From: Stachybotrys elegans
Lineage: Eukaryota; Ascomycota; Sordariomycetes; Hypocreales; Stachybotryaceae
Direction of reading: 5' to 3'
DNA length: 64,000 nt
NCBI GenBank assembly: GCA_020746835.1
Contig: JAGPNK010000004.1
Span: 1,674,001-1,738,000, forward strand
The notes below the pieces were generated by a model. That model saw nothing but the letters and a program-made list of their open reading frames with translations. It was not told the DNA's origin and did not search any database. Shown here piece after piece: positions 24,851-36,734 of the stretch; the stretch's first letter is position 1; each line of letters starts with the position of its first letter. A program made the translations under genes and the position numbers.

Positions 24851-26224
24851 ATGCCTGTCCTTCGGTCTGCCTCGGGCGAGTCCCAAGAGGCCCCGAACCA
24901 ATTCAACCAGCCTTCCAGAAAAGGCAAGAAGGCATGGCGCAAGAACATTGATGTGACGGAGGTGCAAAAGGGTCTCGCCGACCTCAATGAGGAAATCATC
25001 AGAGGGTATACCTCCCCAAGAACTCGCATGTTCAACTAAATGTACTAACTTTTCTGCAGTGGCGTTATCAAGGAGAAGCCGTCCTCCGAGCTCTTCGCTC
25101 TCGATGTCAAGGGAGACTCTGCGATCAGCAAGAAGAACCCCAAGCTTGCCAAGAAGACTCTCAAGGTCGACGAGATCCTGGCCCAGCGCTCTGCCGTTCC
25201 CGCCGTGTCCATGCGAAAACGCCCCGGAGACAAAACCACTGATGGGATTGTCGCTCCCAAGCGACACAAGGCCAGCTGGGTCTCACAGAAGGAGTTGGCC
25301 CGCCTAAAGCGCGTAGCCGATGGCCAGCACGATACGACCGTCGTGGCAAAGGATGCCACCTACGACATCTGGGATGCGCCGGCAGAACAGGCGCCCGTCA
25401 TGGAGGACAACTTTGTGCCAGAGCCGTCAAAGGCCAAGGTCCCTAAATCGATGAAGAAGGCCCCCATCGCTCTCACCGCCAGCGGCAAACACCCTCGTGC
25501 CGTCCCGAAACCCTCTGGCGGATACAGTTACAACCCCATGTTCGCCGACTACGAAGATCGCCTGGTTGAGGAGAGCGAAAAGGCCATTGAGGCTGAGAAG
25601 AAGAGGATAGAAGCCGAAGAGGCAGAGCGTGAACGCCAGGAAGCCGCCGCCCGATCAGCCGCCGAGGCCGAGGCTGCCGAGGCCCGGGCCAATATGTCGG
25701 AGTGGGAGGAGGACTCGGAATGGGAGGGCTTCCAGAGTGGCGCGGAGGACGACGCACCCTCCAAGAAGCGCCCGGAGCGCAAGACGCAGGCCCAGCGGAA
25801 CCGCATCAAGCGCCGAAAGGAAGAGGAGCAGCTCGCAAAGCACAAGGCCGCCATGAAGGCACGCCGCCAGCAGGAGCAGCGCATCAAGGAGATTGCCGAG
25901 GAGGTGGCGCAACGTGACCAGGACAAGCAGCTCGTGCTTAGCGCCGAGGCGGCGTCCGACTCGGGCAGCGACGTCGACGACCAGAAGCTGCGCAGGAGGC
26001 AACTCGGCAAGTTCAAGCTGCCGGAGAAGGACCTCGAGCTGGTGCTGCCAGACGAGCTGCAGGACTCATTGCGCCTGCTCAAGCCCGAGGGCAACCTCCT
26101 CAAGGACCGGTACCGCAGCATGCTGGTCCGCGGTAAGGTGGAGAGCCGCAGGCACATCCCCTTCAAGAAGCTGGCCAAGAGGAAACTCACGGAGAAGTGG
26201 ACGTACAAGGATTTTGTCATATAA
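24851..26224 (+). CDS. NOP53: 60S ribosome biogenesis factor Nop53
   Basis: Exons 24851-25005 and 25060-26224, with a 54-bp intron containing the ideal branch site TACTAAC, encode 439 residues. Nop53 is a nucleolar protein that binds pre-60S particles and recruits the exosome and Mtr4 for 5.8S maturation. The N-terminus is basic (RKGKKAWRKNIDVTEVQ), a family hallmark shared with human GLTSCR2. The middle has long charged helices with Glu/Ala/Arg coiled-coil character. The C-terminus is basic (KTQAQRNRIKRRKEEE, then RKLTEKWTYKDF). Length is close to the yeast protein of 455 residues. It ends 258 bp from the converging NDE1 stop. Confidence 0.93.
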
Positions 26225-26482
26225 AAACGAGACGCATGCAACCAATACAAGGCAATCGCGGGTGTGGGACGGCGCATCTTTTTCATAAACGGTTTCTGAT
26301 TGATGAAGATTGAGTTGATACGGTATCTACTAAAAGCTACAAATGGAGTATGGGATGTATAGCAGTGATTATTTCTGGTACATGTCTTCTCTTTTTCTTC
26401 TCATACAACTTTCAGATGAAATATTAAGCGGGAGCAATGTCGCCAGAGCCTCTATAGACATCATAAACTCGTTATCAAAGGC

Positions 26483-28604
26483 CTAAAAGCTCATCAAGTC
26501 TGTTCTCCAAGTATCAGTATGTGGTCAAAGTACAGTATTTCATCGCGCTGTGTGACTCACCTCGACCAAATAGACCTCGCTTCGCCCAATCCATGGCCAT
26601 GAGAAGTCGCGTCCTGAAGCTGACGCTTTGCGCAAAGTAAACAGAACGCCATGCGTAGACGGCCCATAGTCCGCCAGCGAAGCTGCGACCTTCGCCCAAA
26701 TCGAAGACAGCCGAGTTTCCAATGTAGGCCAGACTTCCGAGATGCCTATACTCAAAGGCTCGGTAGAAAGCAGCATCGGTGTCGCCTTCTCGTACCTCGT
26801 TGAGCTGCAGTCCGTCTGAAAGCTTGGCCATCTTGTTAAACTTATGAGCCAGGTACTGTCCCTGTTGATGAGCACGTTGGGCAGTGGCCGGGAGGGAGGT
26901 CAGCTTGTTGTCAATCTGACACAGAAGAGCCTTGAGCTCCTTGAAGTCCAGAGTACCAGAGTTGTCCTTATCGAACTCGGCAAAGAGTTTGTCCAAGCGC
27001 TTAAGGTGGTGGATGGCCTGAGGGTACCTCTTCTTGATGTCCACAGCAACATGTCGCCAATCGCTGAAGCTGAGATGCATTTTCTCCGGGTCCGTTCCGC
27101 GTTTGTATGCCAGGTTGCGGAGGAAAGTGACAATGTAGTCTGCTACATTGTTCTGTACCGTGGAGCAGTCGCCAATCGCATACACATCGCCCAGGGGGGT
27201 TCCGTTCAGTCGAAGATGGGTATCTGTCTCCAAGGCGTGGCGATTCGTTTGGCTCTTACCGAGCCTCTCAGCTAGCTTCTTGCTGAAAGCAGTGGGGGAA
27301 ACTCCCGTCGACCATAGACAGAAACCGAGGGGCAGCTCCTTGTCGACTATGGTTCCATCCTCAAGCTTCTGGGTGAAAATAATCTTCTCCTTCTGGACTT
27401 CCTTGACTCTCGAGTTGGTGAGCACTTCGACCTGGTCTCGAGCAAATCGGTCCTCGGCATACTTTGAGACAGTCTCATCATATGTGTTCAGTATATGGCT
27501 GCGGCTTTGGATCAGGTGAACCGAGATTTCGTTGCGTAAGAGTTTGGGGAAATGCTTGGTCAAGTCTTCGTTCAAGAGATCGTATAGCTCTGCTGCAAAC
27601 TCAACTCCGGTGGGACCTCCGCCACTGATGACGAAGGAAAGAAGACGCTTGCGCTCCTCGTTGGTTGTGGTGGGTAGGCACGCAACCTCGAAGTTTTGGA
27701 TGACCTGGTTGCGAATCTTGCGTGCATCATTAATGTCCTTGAGGAAGAAGGCATTCTCCAACCCCTTGACACCGTGGGGGTTTGTGCTGGAACCGACGGC
27801 GATGACGAGCTTGTCATAGGGAACGTAGAACCGCACCTCTTCACCCCTGGCATCAAACTGCGAGACCTCGACCAGCTTGTGGGAGAATTCGACGTCTTCT
27901 GCCTTGGCTCGAATGAAGTGACCATTGACTCGTGACAGAATACGGCGTATCGGCTCAACAAGCGATCGCATCTCCAGGGTGCCCACGGTAGCAGAGGGCA
28001 GCATGGGGGTGAAGAGGAAGTAGTTGGTGGGCGATATGACGGTGACATGATAGTCCTCTGGGTTCAGCTCCTTGAGCATGGCAACGCCTCCCCATCCGCC
28101 TCCCAGAATAACCAGTCTCGGCTTATCGATGGTCTCCTTCTTCGCCTCGTTATCTCCATCGTCGAGAAATATCTCTGCTATTGGCAGATTCTTGGGCCCG
28201 CCGCGTCTGGGCTGTAGAGCCAGCTGCGAAACGTCCATATCGCTTTGCGTGCTATGTTCCTTATATGTACTCGCGTCGTATATGAAGAAGCCGACAATGC
28301 CTGCAGCCACAAAGCTCACGGATATGCCGAGCCATGCCGCCGCGTTGTAGACGAAGCTCAACAGCCATGACTTCTGATGGGCTGGCGCCTGTCCGGAGAT
28401 TGACCGGACGAAAAAGTCGCTGGGTAGGCACCGGTACTTGGCTGCTATTGAACGCGCTGCCGGCCTGCTGCTAGGAAGACGGACAATTGATCTGGTCTGT
28501 TGGATCGACGGTGAAGACACCGTAGCTGCGCGAGCTGTGATGACTGGTCGCATGCGCAAGCTGACCCTGGCCAGGCCAAGCCGTGGTGTATCAGATAAGC
28601 GCAT
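26483..28604 (-). CDS. NDE1: External alternative NADH dehydrogenase, EF-hand type
   Basis: Two exons, 28604-26561 and a 17-nt last exon 26499-26483, encode 686 residues. This rotenone-insensitive type II enzyme on the inner mitochondrial membrane passes electrons from cytosolic NADH to ubiquinone without pumping protons. A basic mitochondrial presequence is followed by one transmembrane segment near residues 75-105. Two Rossmann GxGxxG motifs follow: VILGGGWGGV near 168 for FAD, and VISGGGPTGVEF near 330 for NADH. A single EF-hand, DKDNSGTLDF, lies near residue 548, as in the calcium-regulated Neurospora NDE1. The tiny last exon yields the ending FGRDLMSF, replacing a non-conserved read-through tail. 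An earlier in-frame TTG was not used as start. Confidence 0.95.
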
Positions 28605-29506
28605 GATGTGCAACACCAGGGGTGGTCTGTCAGATCAGGTTTTGGGACGCAGGAGCTGTGATAATGTTGGAGAAGAGCTCGCGAGACCCCATGTGCCTGT
28701 GTTGCGACTGGGCAGCTGAGAATTGGGCGGCAAGGAATTCAAAGACCGGGTGGGAGCGTCACGTCTGGAGGAAGACATTACCTTAGTAGTACCTAATGCA
28801 GGGCGATTGCAGCACGTGAAACATCAATTACGCTCTTAAGTCTTGACGGGGGACCAAGAGCCCTTGCCCTGTTAGGAGGGTAGGTAGGCGAGGTTCAGCG
28901 AGTGCATGCGTCATAGGCAGGTCACTACATGCGCTAACAGCACAATAAAGCCAATTGGCGATGTACAGGTAGTGTCCAGTTTGGCAAATTCGGCGATGGT
29001 CACTCCTGCAGGTAAACCACCCCGGGTACTCGGCAGTCAGCGGGTAGCTGCCCCATAGCCCCATCTGTAGAAGCTTGTAAAAATCCGTGACATCGGCCCG
29101 GCTACTTCGCTCTGTCCAAGTCGAGTTTACTTTACACCACAAGTCGAGTTTTCGAGCAGCTTTCGCCGACCAAGCCGAACACCGAACCCTCAAGAGCTCG
29201 TAACGGAATGGAAACGAGCACGGTAGGGTAGAGCCACGCATAGAAAACAAGACTCCAAGTCATTTATTTGTTGGCTTTATATATATGATAGGACAGCCCT
29301 ATTCCAGGTCTGGCGGTTATGGATACACAGGCATGCTAGTATGCTATCTCCAACGCCATTGATCAGATAGATTGTTCATGTTCGTCCCGCCCATGTCCTT
29401 TGCTTCATATGCTCGAAAATCAACGCGCCACCGCCATTCACTGCTTGCTACCTCGAGGAACAGAACCCCTTGAGACAGGTTGCAAAATGGATTCAAGAGA
29501 TCAAAA
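28605..29506. other. Intergenic, NDE1 upstream / URK1 downstream
   Basis: About 900 bp between minus-strand genes. It holds the NDE1 promoter and the URK1 3' end. An unsupported 140-codon open frame at 28828-29250 has no motifs and was not called. Confidence 0.5.
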
Positions 29507-31308
29507 TCAGCAGCGGAAGTACTTCTTCTCAACCCACCGCGGCTCCTGGTCCTCGAGAATGTTGCATACTACAACAGTAATCTCCGGGAAGACCGTCATC
29601 AATCGATGAAGCCCAAGTCGTCCCGCCGAGTAGGTCGCCAGAACCACCCTCTCCAGCGCTACGCCGTGGTCCGCAAGCACTTGAACCGCCATGAGTGCGG
29701 CGCCTCCGCTAGCCATCTGGGTGTCCAACAGCAGAACGCTCTCGTGCGTGGCAATATCCTCTGGGAGCCGCAGGTAGTGAAGTTCGGGCTCGCCCGTCTT
29801 GAAGTCCGATTGTATCAGCAACCGCCCGGTTCTGCAGTCTGGGATCGTCTTGCGCAGCGCCGGTTCAAACGCCGAGCCTCCGCGCAGCACAATGACGGCG
29901 CTAACCTCGCCCTTGGGGACCAAGCCTTGGTACTCGCGGCCAGCAGGAGTCACAATCTTCTGTGACTTGAACTGAACATTATTCAGAGCCCTGCAATGTC
30001 TTAGCACATGCATGCCAACACGGTTGCATTCAACTTACTGTTCCACGATTAGACCTGCCAGCCGGTCGAAGTAGAAGATGAAGTCCTCCGCCGGAGTATC
30101 AATATCGTGCAAAATGGTGTTCATGAGCCCCAGTTGCGGTGTGTCGTCCATGACAATAACCCGCTTGCTGAGGGGCTCCTTGCTGGCGGCCAACTCAAGC
30201 TGTGAGAGTGCCTCACGGTGGTGAACAGACTTCTCAAACAGCTTTCTCTCGATAAATTGCACCATCATTTCTTTGAGTGTCAGCTTCATCTGGCCAGCGC
30301 CTCAGCAAGAAAGAACTTACCCAGAGCCACTCTGTTCTCGATACCGCGAGGAACGATCAAATCTGCCACCTTCCTCTGGGGCTCGACATACTAAATTAAC
30401 AGTGGTCAGAAGAAAATCTCTAGCTGGCCAATGTCACACGCAGGGTTTTACCTTCTCGAAATTGGGTTTGACAAACATAAACCACTGCTTGATGCAGCCC
30501 TCGACATCGCGTCCACGATCGCGAACATCCCGGATGACTAGGTGATTGACGCATATTTAGCGATCATGTCCATCAGAACACACACGGCAGTGGAGACTCA
30601 CTTCTCCTTGACAAGCAGGTGTCACCGTCAGCCTCGCAGTAAATCTAGCACGGTCAGAGTGGGCGTCTCTAGTTATGGAAAGGGAGACAGCATACGCCCA
30701 TATCCAGGAGCTCTAGGACCCGAGGGTCGTATAGTGCAAAGATCCCTTCCAGGATGAGCACGTGTGGTGAGTAGATGGAGGTTGTGTGATCCAGTCGCTG
30801 ATGCTTCGAGAAAGAGTAGACAGGGATATCTGCTCGCTTTCTGGGACGGCATCAACGAAACTGAGCTACCTTCAGGGCCTTGCAATAAGCTTACCCTGCC
30901 TTGAGATCGCGAAGAGTGTCTACCAGGACGTCGAAATCGATAGCCTATACATAACCGTCGAGTTGAGCATCTATTCACATCCTGGTGTTACATGTGGCTT
31001 ATACCTCTGGAGAGTCAAAGTCATACTCATTGGCGAAGGCCAGCTTGGATTGCTCGGGAGTAAGGGACTTGTAATACGAGTCCTGTGCTGGCATTAGTCT
31101 CCTCATGCGTCCGCTCATGGGCGTCGGAGCTTGGTACCATAGAGAGAATGACGACCCAGGGTAGGTTAAGCTTCTTAATAATGGCTTGAGAGAGCGTCGA
31201 TTTTCCTGAGCCGGAGCTGCCAGCAACGCCAATGATGCTGACATCGGCCCAAGGGGGCGCGTAGTAGGCCCGCTTCTGGACCGTGATGTGAGACTCAAGT
31301 TCCGACAT
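29507..31308 (-). CDS. URK1: Uridine/cytidine kinase with C-terminal UPRT-like domain
   Basis: Nine exons encode 452 residues: 31308-31138, 31082-31005, 30944-30895, 30840-30696, 30644-30602, 30537-30452, 30390-30321, 30270-30039 and 29990-29507. The enzyme phosphorylates uridine and cytidine in pyrimidine salvage. The P-loop GSSGSGKST is at about residues 30-38. Kinase motifs DSYYKSL, FDFDSPE, LILEGIFAL and RDVRDRGRD follow, interrupted by short introns. The last 230 residues are a uracil phosphoribosyltransferase-like domain (IVLRGG, DTQMASGGAA). The usual PRPP-loop pattern is altered there, so that half may be catalytically weak or regulatory, as is often assumed for eukaryotic fusions. 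Branch-site and splice motifs are good throughout, and exon lengths sum to a multiple of three. Confidence 0.95.
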
Positions 31309-32752
31309 GGCGACTGTCCGAAGCTGGGGGTGATGGACTGTTTGGGGTTTTTCGTTTGACGCCGGAGAGAATTTTTGGAAGGTTACGGGTCCTTCCTCTA
31401 AAATCAAGGTTCCCTGACTGCTCGAGCAGGATGCGAGAATGAAGGTTAACCTCGGGTGGGCAACGAGGACAGTTGCTCGCGTGACTCTGCGGGACCAGAT
31501 TGAGCAGGCCAGCACACTCTTTGTAGAGCGAGAACAGCTACAGATATGGAGACGGATTGATCAGGCCAGGGGAATGAGATGTCGTTGTTCAGCCGGTCGT
31601 ATTTGCTGCGCAAGCCAGCAACCACGCGTCAAGAGGCACGGGTTGTATCCACAAGAAGCGAAAGGTAGGTAAGTAGGTATGGAGGAGCAATAGGTAGGGT
31701 TCCTGAGGAATGGTTGTCTCCTCAATGGCTGTTCAGGGTTCGATCGGCCATGGCCGGTCTTCGATAAGGACGGGACCAACCACATGGATGCGGTCTTATT
31801 AGGGCACCCCTAAGCTGGAGCTGGCTCTGGCTGGGCTCCATTTTCAGCGTGGAACTGCCTAAAAACGGATAAGTAAGTAGGCAGTCAGCCTGGCGTCCAG
31901 CGCCCAGCGCCCAGCACCCTGTGCCACAACCATCGTCCAGCTGACACTAAACCTCGCTTCAGCCTGCCGTGGGATGTCTTATCTCGAGGATAACGTGATA
32001 CAGTTCTGGTCGTGACTCGTGGGGGAAACAGGACGAAGAGATAGATGTAGAATTTCACAGCATACGGCAGGTGGCGCTCGGCCTTGTTGCCGGGTACCTG
32101 AAAACGATTTAAGCCGCAGCGCCGTTATGTATTACACGTAGCATTGCCCCTCTCCAATCACATACAAAGCACGCCCATCCTACAGGAGCATTATTGACCA
32201 GTCAAATGAGCTGCGTAGTATCTGCATGCATGCGGAATGATGTCAGGTGCGCCTACGTTCGGTATCACACATGCTTCCCTGAGGCGGGCCACAGTCACAG
32301 CTTTCAGCCAGCCCCATCATGCAATGCGTAGGAGGTTCACTCTGGCTCTTGATTATTCCATATAAGAATTTTGTAAGGAGTATCGACTTAGTTTCGCGTC
32401 CCAAGAACCCCAGTTGCAGTACCTTGTCTGTGAGGGGGTGAGTTGGCGTGAAGAATAACGTGCATACCCGGGACCTTGGTTCGTGACTTGTGCTGGCTGA
32501 TATACCACAACAGGAGTGTGGGCAGTTGATAGGAATTGTTGGTATGTTTGTCGTGTTTAAGGAAAATGCCTTTCTGCCTTTCACATGTTGAAAACAGTGG
32601 CGAGCTGACTGGGCAGTTTGGGTCAGGTCACAAGGGCACAGTCTGGACTGATAAGCAGATACTTGGCTTCGAATACTAATGGCATGGTATTATGTCGCCA
32701 GTTTAAGTGTAACCAGATATAACCAGATACCATTGCCCAACGAAAATGCTAT
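31309..32752. other. Intergenic, URK1 upstream / CWC2 downstream
   Basis: About 1.4 kb. It contains a short CAGCGCC tandem run near 31895-31915 and an AT-rich part near 32340-32720, but no credible gene. Open frames here lack recognisable motifs. Confidence 0.5.
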
Positions 32753-34072
32753 TTAATCGCTATCATCATCGCTGCCGTAGCCTACAAGAGCCGCTTTGGG
32801 CTTTGCCTCTTTGCTCTCCATGACCTTGATGCCCCGGTTTTTGTTTCGTAGAGCAGCCAACGTGGAGCCCGAGAAGATGCTGTCGGCCGTTTCAGCTGGC
32901 TGAGCAGCTACTTCCTGTGGCACCTGATCTTGCCGCATGGCATCGTCATCTGGCGGTGCCTCCAACAGTCTCGAAGAGCCCGAGGCATCTCCAGCGGAGT
33001 GGTGGCCATTCTCAATGCCCTTGCTGTACCACACATCATCAGGTGCCTCATACCCTTCCAGTCCAAACGTCCCTTCAATCCTCCGCCTCTTCTTGGCATC
33101 CGAATCGCGGCCCTCGAGCTCGGCGACATACTCATGACCCAGTGCAGCGCGGATCGCTTCTGCGGCTTGCTCTTCCACGCGACGCGCTTCACGCTTCTGA
33201 GCCATGGGATTCGGATCCGCCGTCGCCCATCTCACGTTCAGAATCTCGTCATGGTCCAACGACTGATGTGCCATGGCCTCCTTGGCGAATTCTGCGTTGG
33301 CCTCGTTCGTGTAGGTAATGAACGCGACTCCTCGGCTGTTGAGGACCCGAATTCGTTCGATTTGCCCCCATTCTGCGAAATGACGAGCCACAATTTCCTC
33401 AATATCGTCGCTCACGTGTATGCGCCCGACGTAGATCGTGCGGTTCTGCCTCATAAAAGTACCGACACCGCCCATATCGTCTCTGTAGTCGGCAAACTTG
33501 TCGCGTTGAAAGCAGTCGACATTCGGGTTGAATATATCGGTAACCGTAGGGAGCCTATGAAGGTACCGGCAATCGCTGCCGTCTGGGCACAAGCCACGCG
33601 CAAACTGAGCCAGGTTAGCGATGATCTATCCAAGACGCGCGCTGTGCAATACATACCCGTAAACAGAAATACGACCCAGCCGTTTTGTCGGCCTGCGTGT
33701 ATCCAGCATCCTCCGCAATATTGCAGCGACCTCTGGCTTTCGTTTGGCTGCCCTGGCCGGTCTCTCTATCTCCGCCACTCCATTTGTTGTACCAGATACT
33801 ACCGAGGTCAGCATGCAGCGCGCAAAGGCAAGGAAGGGATCGCATTACTTGAAAATTGTACCCGTCTGTGGCGGAGGCTCCGAAGTAATTGTGGCCGGGT
33901 CAATTTGGACGCGTGCTGGCTTCCGCTTCTTCTTGATGATCTTTCGCACTTTCTTCACAGGAGCAACCTCATTGTCGGTATTCGCAGGAACGAGTGCCTG
34001 CGCATCAGCGTCGCCGAGCGTTTCATCGACAGGCGCGGAAACAGGCGTGGGTGTAGACGCGTCGTCTGCCAT
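32753..34072 (-). CDS. CWC2: Pre-mRNA-splicing factor Cwc2
   Basis: Three exons, 34072-33849, 33798-33657 and 33604-32753, encode 405 residues. Cwc2 is an NTC-associated protein that contacts U6 snRNA and helps shape the spliceosome active site. After an acidic then Lys-rich N-terminus comes the torus region with NIWYNKWSGGDRE and KARGRCNIAEDAGY. A CCCH zinc finger (FARGLCPDGSDCRYLH) follows, and then an RRM at about residues 165-240 (RTIYVGRI as RNP2, GVAFITYTN as RNP1). The C-terminal 130 residues are charged and disordered and end in an acidic DDDSD tail. Intron 1 interrupts an Asn codon and intron 2 falls just before the zinc finger. The frame is continuous across both joins. Confidence 0.95.
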
Positions 34073-35116
34073 TGTTGCAACGTTGTGATGTGTAATGAAG
34101 AGTCTTGCGGTCGACGTTTCTTCGATAGCTCGATTCGAGAAAGGTTGGAGGCGGGTGGCGGCCGGAAAAGTCCTGCCCCGTGGCAAAGGTGTCTAACAGG
34201 AGGGGAACGGGATAAAGAGGTGTCGAAGTACTTCAAGAATGGTATTATTCGAAAGGAAGAACAGTCAAAGTTTAGGTAGAATTATTGATTGAGCCTGGCT
34301 TGCATCCTGGGCTGTCTGGACTTCCATGTCCATCACTATAAAATTCTGCCGATGTTGTCCGCCTTCACGCCGTATTACCTTAGGAGCTGCTAGCCATGGC
34401 CCCACAATGATACAGGCACCGAATGGATGATAAATACATGCTTCGAACTCTCAGCAAACCAGCCAGTTGAAGCTGGCGCATTGTACATACCATGTACTCA
34501 CGTGCAATCGACCGCGGTGGAACATTCCTGTTGATGCCTATGTAGTGTCTAGCGCTGGCGAGGTCAATGGGTAGTGAGATAGAGACGACTTCCTGACGTG
34601 ATTACCTAGCCATCTTTACGCCCAATATCCCCTTATTTTGAAAGTCACATACAGGCAAGGAAGAGTATAAACCTCCAGTCAATCAGAGTTCCTCATGCAT
34701 ACGTGAATGAGGAGGGGATACGCTTGCACAGGCAGGACCGACAACGTATCGGGGAGAGCTGCAGGCAACATTACTTTAGATCATACTTTAAGCGCCTTAC
34801 TTCTCAGGTACCATCTTACCACAATAGTGGATCTATGAACGTGTTTTATTGGCCGAGATATCTGCTAGTTAAGCTCCATCGGATGCCTACTTATCCCACC
34901 ACCAGAGCGGACTTCCATTCTTTCCTTTCTTAATTTTCCATCCTTTCGCATCGTCCCCAAACACATGCGGAACCTACTCAAGGGCTGCCAGTGTATTCTG
35001 TGTGCTCTCCCGAGCGCTACATTCTTGCCGGGCACTGACCTATACTGATTTGTAATATTGCTGGACAATCTATTCTTCTCCGCTTCTGTCCCGGCTGGGC
35101 AGTTTTTTCAGACAGC
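34073..35116. other. Divergent upstream region, CWC2 / GID8
   Basis: About 1.04 kb between start codons on opposite strands, so it should hold both promoters. No further gene was recognised. Short open frames near 34703 and 34865 lack motifs. Confidence 0.5.
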
Positions 35117-36325
35117 ATGGTGGGTTGGCGACATTTCTTGCGCGTACCAAAGCTCGGCGGGCTGACCTCGATCTCAGACTTCCACAGCGTCGACCGCGAC
35201 TCCCCAGAAGCACGCCTTTGAACAACGGGTCGACAAGGTCAAGTCGCCGAAAAGGTACGTCTGGCCAGCTATATCTCATTACGCCTGTTACCACCACCAC
35301 GTCGATTACATGATGATTATATATCAATGGGAATCTCTCCTAGAAAACCATGCGGAGGAACGATATCTATCTTCTTTTTCTGATAACACCAGCCCACTTC
35401 GTTTCTACTATCACGCGGAATATTCACGCTGGAGCCAGTGCTGACCAAATTGGAAGCGACATCAATGCGCTCATCTTAGATTACTTGACTATGGAAGGGT
35501 ATCCAAATGCTGCAGCATACTTCTCCAAGGAAGCGAACCTGCCGCCTCAGCAAGACCTGTCTGCAATACAGGCGCGTCAGAATATCCAGAGTAGCATTCA
35601 TAGCGGCGATATCCAGACTGCCATCGAAACGCTTAATGAGCTCGATCCTGAGGTTCGTCCAAATACTTTCATTTCCTTTCCACCCGACCCACCACATGAT
35701 TAAAACACGAGTTTACATGCACCACTCCGAGAACCTTCGGGCTCGTTGACGAGAAACACCACCTTTTTATGATCTTTCATCCGTACCATCCAACGACCCC
35801 TGAGTTTGTTCGATACCATGTTTCCAGTCTAACTGGCTCTAGATTCTTGATGAGGACAAAGCACTCCACTTTTCGTTGCTGCGACTACAGCTCGTTGAGC
35901 TCATCAGGAGCTGCAATGCCTCTGGAGGCGACATCAGCCCTGCTTTAAACTTTGCCACAGTACAGCTGGGTCCACGGGCACCGACAAACCCGAAGTTTCT
36001 GGAGGATCTGGAAAAAACAATGGCTCTACTTCTCTTCCCGCCAGATGCCCTTGATCCGCAGCTCGCCGAACTACTGGATCCGAGTCTCCGTCGCGAAGCC
36101 GCAGATAGCGTTAACCGAGCAATTCTTGACAGGCAATCTCAGAGAAGGGAAACTGCTATTCGACAGATTGTCAAGATGCGAGCTTGGGCCGAGACAGCCG
36201 CCCGTGATAAGGGAAAAGACCTGCCTACAAAACTTGCCATCGGCCTGTACACCGATGAGGATTCATATCTGAATTCACAACTCGTTAACCCAGACAACGG
36301 ACTCGATCCAATGGTCACAACCTGA
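35117..36325 (+). CDS. GID8: GID/CTLH ubiquitin ligase subunit Gid8
   Basis: Four predicted exons, 35117-35119, 35178-35254, 35457-35652 and 35843-36325, encode 252 residues. Gid8 is a scaffold of the GID/CTLH E3 ligase that degrades gluconeogenic enzymes. The protein begins MTSTASTATPQKHAFEQRV and has a LisH motif (INALILDYLTMEGYPNAAAYF) at about residues 28-48. CTLH and CRA domains follow (IQSSIHSGDIQTAIETLNELDPE, LLRLQLVELIR). It is similar in length to human TWA1. The first exon is proposed to be just the ATG. The frame of exon 2 has a stop immediately upstream and no Met, and the 58-bp intron with CTGAC branch site and CTCAG acceptor joins it to this ATG. That first exon is an inference. 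The donor before exon 4 is GTTCGT, a weak site. Confidence 0.88.
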
Positions 36326-36734
36326 GAGCGAAGGTCCGGATCATGATGAATGAGACTTGGGTGATTTTGGCGCACGGGTCTACCAGGAGGTACCTGGGTA
36401 CCAGACGAGGAATTAATGACTTTGCTACGGCGTTTATGGTTATACCACAGGAAAGCGGGAAATGGATGAGGGCTCTATGTTTGGCTTGGCGTTCTGATGA
36501 TGGGGGTAGGAAATCCCCTGTTTAGCAATACAATGCATTCACTGCTACCTCCTGACATGACTTTGACTTGGCCGTGTCTCTTTGCGTTTAGTATGTGATT
36601 TTGTTCGATAATAGGACTTTTGTGATAGGTGCTCTTGCTGAATGCGATGTCACATAGGACAACAACTTGATTCCGTCCGATTCTAAGCCTTGTCTACACG
36701 TTATGTACAAAAATCCAACTCCTTCCAAATCGCT
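36326..36734. other. Convergent 3' intergenic region, GID8 / NDUFS4
   Basis: 409 bp between converging stop codons. It holds the polyadenylation regions of both genes. No gene was seen. Confidence 0.5.

Noticed and set aside
28828..29250. 140-codon minus-strand open frame between NDE1 and URK1
   Set aside because: No signal, domain or splice support. Composition is like non-coding DNA.
31730..31760. GGTTCGATC resembling a tRNA B-box
   Set aside because: The flanks do not pair as a T-arm and no tRNA structure can be built around it.
31890..31916. Tandem CAGCGCC units
   Set aside because: Only about three imperfect copies. No evidence of function or of a larger array.
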